Origin: Fasciolopsis buskii
Lineage: Eukaryota > Platyhelminthes > Trematoda > Plagiorchiida > Fasciolidae
Length of the DNA: 64,000 bases
Reading direction: 5' to 3'
Assembly: GCA_008360955.1 (NCBI GenBank)
Contig: LUCM01009292.1
Location: 1 to 64,000, forward strand
The number at the start of each line of letters is the position of its first letter. Positions within the stretch are counted from its first letter, which is position 1. Shown piece by piece: positions 23,771 through 35,620 of this stretch. A model generated the notes under the pieces. The model had not been told where the DNA came from. It saw nothing but the letters and a program-made list of their open reading frames with translations, and did not search any database. The translations under genes were made by a program, and so were the position numbers.

Positions 23771-26700
23771 CACTAGATGAAGGTTATCTTCCAGAAGAGA
23801 AATAATGAGTGGAGTGAAAGAACCTAAAAAGGACTAATTTCCGACTGAGAAGCAAAAGGAATAATGTAAGAATTGCTGATACTAGACTATCAAAAAGACA
23901 AAATCCAAGAGGACAAGAGGTAGGCAGGTAGTTGATATTATTAGATCATCAGGAAATGATCATCACTGGCCTGCCATGTTCTGAATAATTAAAAATTATC
24001 TTGGGGAACGTTGTAGTATTTTTTAGTTCTGACTTCGCCCTTCATGATACTTTATTCTTCCATATATCTTCCTTGTCAATGCGTTTTGTGGATAAACGTC
24101 TTTATGAACTGTAGATGTGGAACGAAAACTTATTTATACTCCAGTTGACAAAAGCTCGAAAAATTCAAGTTTCCCCAGACATTCTAATTTACGAACATCG
24201 GATGTGATAAAATATCCGATATCTTTTCTCGTTATTTGACTATCCTAGAACTGACACTGATTGTGGGATGAGGATCGATATGTCTGGCAAGTAACCCGAA
24301 ATGCTCAAGGAGGCTTATCAAGGACACACAAGCCTTAGAGGTCGATAGTCGATGTCGAGTTTTCGGCTTACAGTTGCGGAATATTTTACTGTGACTTCAT
24401 ATGCACCTGACTGGTTTTCTCCGCTAGATACTTATTTTGCCGACTGTTCAAAATGCTTGGGTCTACTGTGTAATTGACCATCGGACTGTTTCTGCGGCTT
24501 TCGCACAAAATGTATCAGTGTTCAAGTATGGACTTTTGACAGTTACTGTCACCCGTATGGGTATATTGTTACATAAATCCCGTGGGTATAAATATTGACT
24601 CCTTATTTTGCGGCATTTTTGTGACATTGGTTGGTAACATCAAACATGCGCTGTGCATGATCTATGTTATGTCATACCAGATATAAAAGAGAATAGTATC
24701 TGTTGGAATTATTGACGTTGTTTTGATTTTAATTGATAACTTACAGAAAAGTCGACAGCAAAGTTAATTTCTCGCCGCTACTATATCTGCCTGTCGATTA
24801 ACACCCCCTATGGAACTTGTTCTGGAATGCTTTCGCATTGACAATAATGTGGCACTTGTCAGTCTACTTCAACCTGCTTTGTGAAGGTATGTGATATTCA
24901 TGAGGCGATGACACGTGACATCGGTTCACTGAAAGTAAACTTTGTACGATATGCAACTGTCGATTTACCTTCATCTTGTCATTCGGATTCGGATTTCATA
25001 GCAGAGTTCGGGATTCTATTGGTGCTGGTGTGGAAGATTGTAAAAGTGACAACATTCGGACAAATAACTGGTGCAGTCAGCCGCCGCATTTCAGATGACG
25101 CGATTACAAATTTCGAGTTTCACATCCTGATAACGCATGATATCAGTTGTGCTAGATTACACACCCAAACAAATGTGAACTTTTCACTCAACGTGAAAAT
25201 CACTTTGGACCACGAAAAGTAAAATGCCGTCTTTGTGAAAATCTCCCATATTGCTACTATGACTTGGATTTGAGTTTTCTTCATCTGTTTGGATATTGAA
25301 GATGTACTTTTTCCTCTCTCAGGTGTGGGCAAATACTTTCGTTCCGCTAGTTTCCTGATGTCAAAGCATAGAAGACAAATAGTAAAACATGAAACAGTGT
25401 TGAACTTCCCAACCCGCAATCACGCAAGATCACTGTGATTCATAATTCAATAATGTTTCCATTCGTCATTTTTGAAGGATCGAATGTAGGCCAAATCACA
25501 AAAGTTTTGACCCATAATCTAATTGTCCTAACTTACAGAAATCTGTCACACAATGGAATGTGTGTTCCTTTTGTCGGTTCAGGACGGTAACCAGTAACAC
25601 CACAAAGCCAATGGAACCATTTCAATAATTTAGGTAAATATTTCCAAAAAACCTCTAGTCACACAGCTTGGTGTTTCAAGTCACGACATGGTACCGAATG
25701 AGTCTACTTGTTTTCTGGCTGCCACAAATTTCCTGGTGAACATTGTTTGACAATGACAGTGTTTACCTTGGGCAAACAGCTGTAGAAGCAATGGCATTAA
25801 TGGTAGTATTAACATCACTGGTATGGTGAATCAGGCAAATAAACTGAACAAAGTGGTGGTCATAGAGACCTAGAAAATATGCGATTCCCACATAATGTGG
25901 AACAGAAAGCGATAATCTCTTAACAGTCGAACTAGATGGTTCATATGATTACAATTTGATTTGAAAAAATAAGCGCTCAACGCAAAATGAAAGCACTGGA
26001 TATATAAGCACAAATATTTCCCACCGAATCTGCCTGATTTCAGCGAACATGGTCGGCGGGGGCAAGCGGGTTTACTGGGTTTTTAACAGGGTTCGTATCA
26101 GAAAATAACTATAAAGATCCTCTTATGCTGAAAAATAGATATGGACATGGCTGTTTCTCTGCTGCAAATTAATGTGGCAAAACATTAATTTTCAAACATC
26201 ATGTGCACTCTCAGTTGCTTCAATAATGTCCGAATTCATTCCTTTCCTGGTGATTCACTTTCGATTGTTGATGTCACATTATGGATGGATGTCTCCTTCA
26301 GTCTTCACATTTTTTTTCTGTATCGACAGTTAGAAAGTAATATCGGTTGTTTTGTGCTGATAGCCATGATTGTGTTGACCTCTGTTATAGTTGCCTTGCA
26401 GTGACTATGGTGTTCTTAATAACGGCAGCAGAAGTATTACTAACCTGGATATTTATCATTCGTCTTTCTTGCAAGTATGGCACCATCGTGTGACAGAAGC
26501 TATCAATAGATCAACATTGCGTATCCGTCTTGGTCAGCTAAGGCCTCAGCAGAAAAAATCAAACTTCAGCAAGAAACGTAGTTGTTAGACTAGGTAAAAT
26601 GGCCTTCGAATGACTAGTAACTACATCTTCACTCGGGATTTTGATTGTCTGTCGATGGTTTTTGCACCATCAGAAGTAGATTCTCACTGGGTTGTGAGAA

Positions 26701-29700
26701 AATTGGGTTTATCTGTAAGCCTAAATATCTCATCGCAGAACCTCATTCCATGCTACCTGAACTGAATTACAAAACCTTAAGAATGACATCGTAGAATCAA
26801 AAATATGCGGGAAAATTCGATGTCAAATTTGTTATGAATCTTCTCACACTACATAACAGATAATCAACTGTCTACTGCTGGCCCGCATTTTGAACTTATA
26901 GCAGCTCAGCGCGATGTATCAGATTACCCATTTCTGTCGGTTAAAGATGACAGTGCTTCAGATCCTGTCATCGTTTTCTGCTTACCCCATAGGCACGATT
27001 CTAACAGATAGAATACAGCATTTTTCATCCTGTGTTATATTTCCGCTCAGGTTAAACAAACTAATCAATCATTAAAAAGGGTTAAATGGAACCTGATTTT
27101 AAATGACGCCACAAAGATCCATTAATATTTCGCAGCAAACTTCTGCTGGTATTAGTGTGATACCTATCGGCCACAGTCAAGTAGTAGTCCAAGTAAAACT
27201 GAGAGAAACCTAAGTCGAAATTGTCTTCTGAACGCTGAGATTATCCTGACCATCTAGAGAAATATTTTCAGACGTCTTCTTTCTATCCCTTGATGTACAA
27301 ACTGAAGCATAATTTTAATTTGCAATAGTTTTGTTAATTTCAGTGTCACCTCCGTTTTATTTTTTGCATTTCTCGGAAGATTCAACAGGTGTTAACTTTT
27401 TGACGCAAAAACAGACTGTAATAACTTACATCGTTGAGTTTGGAGGCATCATTTTGTCTCCACAGCTTTTGGTCCTCATTGTTGCTTTTGGGGTTTATCG
27501 ATCGTTTAATTTTGTAGGTGATATTGCGAAATGTAGTCTAGATCTACTCAATGACTTGTCCCTCCTTTGGATTCAAATTCTGCGGATGCTTTGATGATTC
27601 ATCAAATCGCTCGCGCAAATCAGACGATCCCCTGAACATTTAATTGCTGATTGCAAGTGACTGTTATGCAGCTGGTTGTCATTATGGATTTATGGCAATC
27701 AACACCTTTGTATATTTTCATTTTTGTCATCATTTTAGGTATAGCATAATTACGGCCTCTGACGTTTTTATCCACAAATGACCATTATCAAATTAAAATA
27801 GTCCAACTGTTTGGCATTTTAAGTTTTGGAGCGTTGAAATGTGTATGATAAACGCACATCTTTGCAAATAGCAGATTGCTCATTGGGAATGGATTGCTGG
27901 TGAGGTTCAATATGATACCAAAGGACTTCTTTGTGCACTGTGCGAAAGCGTCTAGCTCATTCCGGGAACCCAAACAACCGATCAAAAACTCTCGGATTCT
28001 GATTTGATAACTGACAGAGACCGCTTTAAAATTTTTGCGTACACTGCCCTGTTGATTACTATTTACTTCGACGTATTAGACAACGATAAAGGGCTGTTTT
28101 CTCACCTTTCCATCAAAATATATTTCATCACATGTCAACCATTTTGAAACCTTATCATTTTTTTGCGTCTAGCTTAACCAACAGTCTGCTAACCTTTCAG
28201 TGATTGGTACTTAATGGTTTTATTTGTAACCCTGATGGATTAAAATAAAAATTTGGTGCTTCGGCAATAAAGACTACGTCGGTGAATTCCACGACTCCAA
28301 AGAAGTTACGTCTTTTTCAAATAAAACATTGCTCACTCTCAGGCAGCCACTCAAAAGCACTCATGCAGCATGTCTATTTGGTAGATAGTTGATGATCCAG
28401 GACAAAATTAACAAAGCTTATGAACCACTAAACTGCACCGCCACGTTAACCGTACCGCTTATTACAAGCAAAGCTTGCTGAAAGTGATGCTTCTTTTACA
28501 TTGTCTGTCGAAATACGACCCAGAAATAGTAAACAAAAGGCGCTTTCCAAAATATTTAAACTGACTTCCACAGACATGGGTGGCTGATGAAGCTAATTCG
28601 ATTCCAGGGCATCTGTCGGTCTCAAGCAACGAAGATTAATATATTAAGCTGTACTATGGTGAAAATGAACGAAGATTACATGTTTTCAAAAATAATCATG
28701 CAAAGCTGTGATCAGTGCGAAGAGTTTGTAGTTCCTTTAAAGGCAGGTATCTCATTTCTCTTCAAATAACGTTTTCACACCTGAAAACGTTTTCAATATC
28801 TCGCTAGGTGGCTTGACATGTTGAATTACAGATATTTTTATCAATAAATATAGTTTAACGGGTTCAAGTGGATCCTTTCTGAGTTGCTTATGAATCGACG
28901 TAGTCTGCTGGTATGACAGTATCACAGACCAAAGTGTGGTCTCCAGTTGAAAATATGCTCACTTTTGGCTTGCATTATGTTCCCTAACTGCGCCGAAAAA
29001 TGCAACGACAACTATAAACCATACGTTGCACATTCAGTTAGGCTTTAAGGAACTAAGGGTAAGCTGAATCTCTTCAAAACAAATATAATCGGTGTTACTG
29101 CTTATGGGTGATCAATGACGGGCAACGTTTATTATTGGTCTTTACTGTGATATGAACACATCTTTTTGTGTATACCACTTTTAGAACAAATTGACCTGCG
29201 TTTAAAAGTTCTGATAACGGAGTTGCTAGACTTCCCAAATCAATTTAAGATTTGAGATCGTGCAGAACACTGTCATTGGCGTTAACCGAAGAAAGACATT
29301 GATTAAACAGAATCTGGTTCCCACGGTTGTTCTCGATGTTCCGGGCTAGGTGGCAGCGTGAATTGACCTTTTGGAACAATGACAGGAATAACGCTGATGG
29401 CGGATTCGGATCCCAGTGGCAGCATCAGCCCCACGACAGTGGCTGTTTTAGGCAGTTACCTGCAGATTTGACTGACTCATTCCCAAGGGAATACATGCAC
29501 AGTGAATTGCAAAACCGATGAGTGTATAATAGCATCAAAAATGCTCACAAAGAGCCAAACCACTTATTACCTGTAAATTACATGCAGACAATGTACAGTA
29601 GCGTATTATTTGGGTAAACCATTTTAATGCACTTGTAAAACTTTAAAACTCACGTGCAAAAGAAAAGACCGATTTTACTGAACACTAATCTTGAAGGGAT

Positions 29701-32692
29701 ATGCAGTTGCCCTCCGGTAAGACGTTCGAGAGGACTGCTGACTTTTATGTGGACCCCAAAATGATAAATAGCCATAAACAGTACTACTCTTACCTGAATT
29801 ACATGGAACAGCAGTGTTGTACGACTTGGCTAAATTTCATCAAATTGCATGTCGAAAGGGAACTGGGAATAACAGTCACATTTGCATTGACGTTTGCCAG
29901 GGTGTGGCATAACACTGACTTTCGAACGAGTTCCTTGTCCCTCCTTTCGTATCACATATGAAACAAGTACACAAGTGCTCTTCAAGGCGCAATATTTCAC
30001 CCGATCAGTTGATCCGTAAAACAGCTTGAATTTTGACGAAGTCATATGTGCACGCTTCTATCCCGTTTCGAAAGTTAATTTATCCTGCTGAAACACCCGT
30101 CGGAGTGCATGTGTCAAACCGGTAACGTTTCAAAAAACGATGTATGCAAAGTAGTCTTTATTGACGGTTTCCTTATAAGAGAATTCACCTGTGACAATGG
30201 CTGTCGGTGTCAGAAATCTTGGACTACTGGTACCTTTTCTTCATCTGGCCATTTGTCCATCAAATTTACCGGTCATTTTGTGCAGGGATCTTTCGAAAGC
30301 ATTATTCATTGCGACTTGGGCACTGTACATCTTAGGAGACTAACATTGCCCTAAAACGGAACGTAAGTATTTTAGCCAGCGGTCCGTACTTGGACTGCTT
30401 GTTTGTAATATTAATTCTTGGATATCCTTCACGCTTGCTTTCGTTGAGGATTACACGGTCCCCGATTATAAAGGAATTAAACGCCTGGATGTAATATCAC
30501 ACAGTGGCTTTTGCTGGAAACGGATTTCACGGGACTACCCATTCATGATCGTACAGCATCTGCTTAGGAAAACCAGTGGACACTGACCGAATGCACAAAG
30601 TTGTTCGTAATAATTTGCTTCAAGGTTTTAACCTTTATATTTCGATGCATTTGGCCAGGATGTTAAATGACAATTTCTGAAGCAGTTGCCTTAACAGCTT
30701 TCAGTGGATTCTAAAACCAATACTATGTTGTCAGTAATATTCCCCTGATTTGATTTTGTAATATTTGAGATTGTTTATCCGCTGTGAGCCAGTCCTGGTT
30801 TAGAAGTCCTCTAGTGATGGACCTTTTAGTCTCCAAAATATCTATGAACTTCCCCGTCCCCCCAACCCTCATCTGTAATTGGAACACCACAAGTAGTTCA
30901 GCACTCCTACCAGTAAACTTCAAGCAGTGAAATTCATAATGTGTATCGTAACAGTGTTCGCCTAATAATACTCTATAAGTTTAGTGGCATTCGAAATAAG
31001 GGACGGCTAATTTCCAAAATGGTTGCCAGTCTCTAACAAGTAATCTGTAAATAGGTATACACGTGTTTTCACTGATAGATAATTTCTTTTTCTCTGCATG
31101 ATCCAGGACTAAGTCTCGACCGAGCCGATAACTGTCATCAAGAAAACCGGAATACCTATCGGTTGCACTTTCAGCCTCCTTGTGTATCAATTTAAGAACG
31201 AATTTTTAGCATTTTAATTAGGGAAAAGCAGACAGACAGTTTTATTATCAAATAATGAAACACTTTGCTATAAAACCGCAGAAAGGAGTAAATAAGAATG
31301 ATTTCACGTGAATGACTTCGTCAAAAATAAGGACGAGCATGGAGTCATCAATTACTGATGTCTATCCCATCCAAATGGTCTGCTTTGATTCTCACTTACT
31401 TCGTTAGTACACATGTGATACTGCTTCTCGTAGTCGTATTTCAGAATGAAAATTTAGGTAGTCACACATATGACGCGATGGCACGTTGGGTTTGAATCAA
31501 AAAATTAGCCAGGATTATCACAGTATTCGTATGTAGAAGTCAGCTATACCGTGATTATTTTTCCTCTCTATTTTTTCTGTAATTTCTTGTAGTTTTATCC
31601 TTTTCTTTGCACTTTATGATATGAAATGGGCACGTAAGATTACTACTGTTTCCTCTTATTAGCTCAGTGTACGACTGTTTAGAATATTTCGAGGCATAGA
31701 TTAAATAGAATTGCCTATATATACAACTGCTAGTATGTAGCTGATTTGGCAGCAAGCGACTTCGCCTCGTTTGTTACTCGATACCAAAGCGTCAGATGCG
31801 CTAGTGGACTTTTGTAGCAATTGCTTTTCTTGACAGAACTGATGGCACTAGCAGTTTTAGTGTTGTACGCCTCTGTTTTTTCTTTAGTTCGATCCATCGG
31901 CTGAGGCATTTCGTTGAAACGGCTTAAGCCAACTCAAGGTACTCTTGCAGGCAATGCAAAATTCCTCTGGTTTATTTTCGCTAAAGAATCATTGTTACAT
32001 GGTCACCGAAGTCCCAGTGCGTTAGTTCGTCCTTTGTGAAAAGTGCGGGATAAATAATGTTTTCTGAGAAACTGGCATGTCGGAGAGCCAGGAACCCACT
32101 CAAATGAGGCCACCAAAGGAATCCTATAAGGTTCCCAAGAATCATCAGAAAGTGACAAAACCTTCCCTTTATCACTGAAGTTTCCCAAAATTTTTCCAAG
32201 TTATTCCACCGGTAACATTTGGTACCAGAAAACAATGGTATGAAAATTTCCTGGGAATTATTTCTGAACTTTTTGCGCTGACAGGAAGACTGCATGGGCA
32301 ACCAATCGGGCACTATAACTAATCAAACAATTAATTCCAATTGTTTTCAGCTGGACTAATCGAATAAGGATTTGGGCCTGGTTCAAACAATCCCCGAAAG
32401 TGTGTACATATTGCATTCAAATTGAACTATCCAGCTTCTACAATCCGATTCACATATTGCAAGTTAAATTGTAGATCATCCTAATAGTTTGTGTAAAAGT
32501 TAATGCTGTTTGCTCGACTTGAATTCACAATGGTTTTCTTGCTCCGGTGCCTTTTGCGTCAGTCATACAAATTGCTCAGTATTTGCTACATCATCCGCTT
32601 TCAGGTTTCTCATGATTTTACCTCTTTGCGATCTACCACATTCTCCCATTACTTACTAAGGTTTACTTGCTGGCACTCGTTAAGTGAAATAG
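23771..32692. other. 8.9 kb of unassigned DNA
   Basis: No recognisable gene or element. Frames of 80-115 codons exist (24881-25222 plus, 27331-27594 plus, 29701-29961 plus, 30109-30354 plus, 31981-32313 minus) but show no known motif and no compositional shift that would mark exons. The Cys-containing frame at 30109-30354 was considered as a zinc-finger piece and not accepted. Confidence 0.35.
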
Positions 32693-32720
32693 TTGTATTG
32701 TATTGTATTGTATCGTATTA
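32693..32720. repeat. (TTGTA)n at the 3' end of LINE-A
   Basis: Four to five TTGTA units followed by a diverged unit. On the minus strand this is a (TACAA)n tail just beyond the last LINE-A coding trace, as expected for a LINE ending in a simple repeat. A shorter version lies at 50363-50380 at the same place relative to LINE-B. Confidence 0.55.
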
Positions 32721-33339
32721 AATAGAATTTTGCGTACGAAATATGGCCACGTTCCAGTCAAAAACTGAGTTTAGCAATTAAATTAGGGGAGAAGAAATTA
32801 CTAAATAAAATAATAAAAAAGTTACACTCATCACCTCGTAAAGTATATAAAAGCACTCATCCAGGACTAATAATATCGCATTAGGACAGGCTGCACAGGA
32901 ATTCGCCTGAAACCCAGTAACGAGTTGTCAAAATTCGTGCTAAATATGGGACCGTGGGGTTCCTATAAATGTTGATTCTAGAGGTTATGGAAGAAAAATC
33001 GGATTGTGGCGAAATATGAAAGCGACACTTTGAAACATCTATGTGCAGAGGATTCGTGGGGTCAGAAAGAATTTTGTGAGCGAATTTTTCACATGCTGAC
33101 GAGTGCTGCTCACATAGAGTAAGGGACTATTCAGCTAGTGGTATGAAGCACACCGGGCTAATAATTAATAGAACCCGGCGAAGAATTTTAAAGTGTTTTT
33201 TAAGAAAACCTGGAAAACAGTAAAGAAGGATTGGAAAAACACTAGTATACAAATCGGGAGATGGTGCTTGTTTCACCCTGTCGAAGCTTCTTGAGTTGAA
33301 ATGACGACCGTCAGGTACTCCTTACACAGGTGGAAATGT

Positions 33340-33990
33340 GATTAGTCCACTCCAGATTTTCGCCAATAGTAACCCCCAGATATTTCACAGAAACAAATAT
33401 GGTAAGAATTTTTAAGTTGATGGAAGACGTTTCGGATGGGTAGGCCGACCGAGGGAGAGAGAACAGACATTCGAAACACTTAGATGTTTTGAGATTTAAA
33501 CTGGCTTGTGCAGAGGAATCATAAACAGAAGATAGGTTGTTGGAAAAGCTTTGAAAATCATCGTTGCTCGAACTGGCTTGAGAGAGAGCAGCTTCATCAG
33601 CATTCCTAAACAGATGACAGGAAGAGCTAGTTGATTAGTCGCTGATGTAAGTAGAGAAGAGATACAGAGAAGGAATAGCACCCTGAAGCACTTCGATTTG
33701 TTAATTAACGGTTTTGAAGTTTTACCGTCCACTCGTGTGCACTGGGTTCGGTTAGTTAGGTAATCAGACAGTCATGTTAATAAAGAACCGGGGAAACCAA
33801 ATGTTTGTATTTTGTGGAGTAGAAGAGACCATGGGACTGAGTCAAATGCCGAAGAATAGTTCCGGAAGGCACAACGCACAGATTTAACTGATGCATTTAA
33901 AGACTTACAAATGCGATGAATAAGGGAGGCGACAGCGTCCAAAGTGGACCTGTTAGATTTACAGGCAAACTGAAAAGGGTTGGCAGAAGG
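33340..33990 (-). pseudogene. LINE-A RT palm and thumb
   Basis: In successive frames: FRNYSSAFDSVPWSLLLHKI (motif A, Asp kept), WLSDYLTNRTQCTRVDGKTS, then after a frameshift FRNADEAALSQ (about 33570-33605), which aligns with FKYADDVAL. The YADD box has become NADE, so the second catalytic Asp is Glu. VKYLGVTIGENLEW (about 33345-33400) is the thumb motif. Motif B is largely lost in the frameshift. Confidence 0.8.
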
Positions 33991-34431
33991 CTACATAGAA
34001 GAACGCAGGCGGTTAAGTATAGCACGCTCCGTCAGTTTAAGTCCGGAAGACGTTAAAGCGATGGAGCGAAAACGTTTTTCTAAAGCGGTAGAACGGTTAG
34101 ATTTAGGGATGGGAATAATAGTGACGGGTCTCCAACAGTCAGGGATGGAAGACGAGATTGATGACGAGTTAACTAGAGAAGTAAATGCATCGGTCAGAGC
34201 CACAGCACCATGCCTTAAAAGAGCTGAAGATAGACTGTCAAGGCCAACTCCTGTGATAATTTTAGTGATGCGGAGAAGTTCGAGCACTTCTTCCCTAGAA
34301 AAACTTGTAACTGTCATATCATCACCCTGTCCAAATATGACTGGGGTATAAATAGAAGGATGGAGGAAAGCATGATTGATACTGTCGACATCTGCAGAAA
34401 ATTTCGCATGCTTCTTTTTCTTCCCACACAA
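33991..34431 (-). pseudogene. LINE-A RT fingers
   Basis: A 146-codon frame. GVGLDSLSSALLRHGAVALT corresponds to the GPDGLP segment of LINE RTs, and CWRPVTIIPIPKS followed by RFRSIALTSSGLKLTERAI to the fingers motifs that normally read W-K-x-A-x-I-x-P-I-x-K and Y-R-P-I-x-L. It stops at 33991, after which the palm continues in the next segment. Confidence 0.85.
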
Positions 34432-34545
34432 TAGTCGAATGCCTTCTCACAGAAATCCATTGTTGTTGCCACTCAGGAGTCTTCTGGCGAAAATTTTGTC
34501 GATGTTTGATTTCAGCTTTATTAGTTTTGAAACTTACCGCACACT

Positions 34546-35199
34546 TCAGTTACCACGGAATCTGTAGAAGTGCTCCTCGCATCTTCTTAGAGATGCCAGT
34601 TTCCGGGTGGAGATGCGACCATTTGAGACGAAAAGTGCTCCTATGGGACAGCAGATATCAAAAACTGCGTTGGCCGTCTTTGTGAGAATTTTGACGTTGT
34701 CATTGAGCAGGGGTTCAAAAGAGAAACAGGTAGATGCGGTCGAAAGGGATTTCTGAAGAAGTGTAAGGTTGCTGTGTGAAAAGTTTCGGAGGCCAAAGTA
34801 GATTTGATTTGTTTGTTTGAAAAAATAAAAGGCTGACCGAGAGTATACCTTAGGTCTTAACAGAAACAGACAATGATCACCAGTTGAAGTTAGAGCACAC
34901 AGTTTCAGGGGAAAGAAATCACGGTGGTTAGTAATAACTCTATGTACATTGGAGCCGCCTCTGGTGGGAGGAACGCAGAGGTGAGTCAAATCGAACACAG
35001 TCAGTGGTAGGATAGATGTATGATTGAAATCACCCACAATAATATGCAGACTATCCTCAAGAAGAGAAACAATAAATAGAAAAGAGTCGAAAAATAATGT
35101 GATATTTTGTTGCGAGCTAAAAGAAGCTATATGCATGTCCGTTATGATTGTACTGGTACGGCGAGGAAACAGGATGACACGGCGTAATGAGACAGTCAA
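34546..35199 (-). pseudogene. LINE-A endonuclease domain
   Basis: The longest open frame in the window (217 codons). It carries IIVGDFNHTSI, the GDFN box of apurinic-type endonucleases, and LTSTGDHCLFLL, where the usual SDH catalytic box has become GDH (Asp and His kept). A conserved ILPLTVFDLTHLCVPPTRGG links them. The N-terminal part lies in other frames upstream (35200-35550). The tail of the frame leads toward RT but stops before it. Confidence 0.8.
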
Positions 35200-35620
35200 T
35201 TCCGTTTAGTGAGTACGTATAAATAACTTTGGAATTGCCAGACCAGGAGGAGTTTGTTTTCTGCCACACCGCCTCCAGTCCTCTTCTTGTCCGAAACTGT
35301 CCTACCGATGGAGTCTGAAGCTGGCTATCGACACGAGTGAATCAACAATACCAGCCAAGTTTCTTGCATGCAGATGACACAAGTGGGAACACGGACCGGT
35401 GATTGAGGCGCGAAGATCAGATCGGATGTTGGTGTTCAACAAAGCCGGAATGGACAGCTTGGCCGGAATGGTGTATTTAAGAGCTGCCTGCAAGCCAGCA
35501 CGAGTGACTTCTAGATCGATTAGAAGCTCGTTGATGTGCGGAAACACGGGATCTCAATATATGTGGAGAAACGGTATGGTTTTTGAACAAAAGTATTTCC
35601 CATTGATTGTAGCGTCGAAC

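Larger units (their letters stand above)
32721..35620 (-). mobile_element. LINE-A: CR1/Jockey-group retrotransposon
   Basis: A ~2.9 kb minus-strand LINE holding an apurinic-type endonuclease (about 35400-34860), RT fingers (34431-33991), palm and thumb (33990-33340) and a C-terminal region to about 32900. All parts are in the right order, but spread over several frames by stops and small indels. Such elements copy themselves by target-primed reverse transcription. ORF1 was not seen. Clade assignment below CR1/Jockey is not possible by eye. Confidence 0.85.

Noticed and set aside
30109..30354. Zinc-finger or peptidase fragment
   Set aside because: A few cysteines only; spacing matches no family I know.
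33980..34351. 123-codon plus-strand frame as a gene
   Set aside because: It is the antisense shadow of the LINE-A RT fingers, whose motifs are clear on the minus strand.
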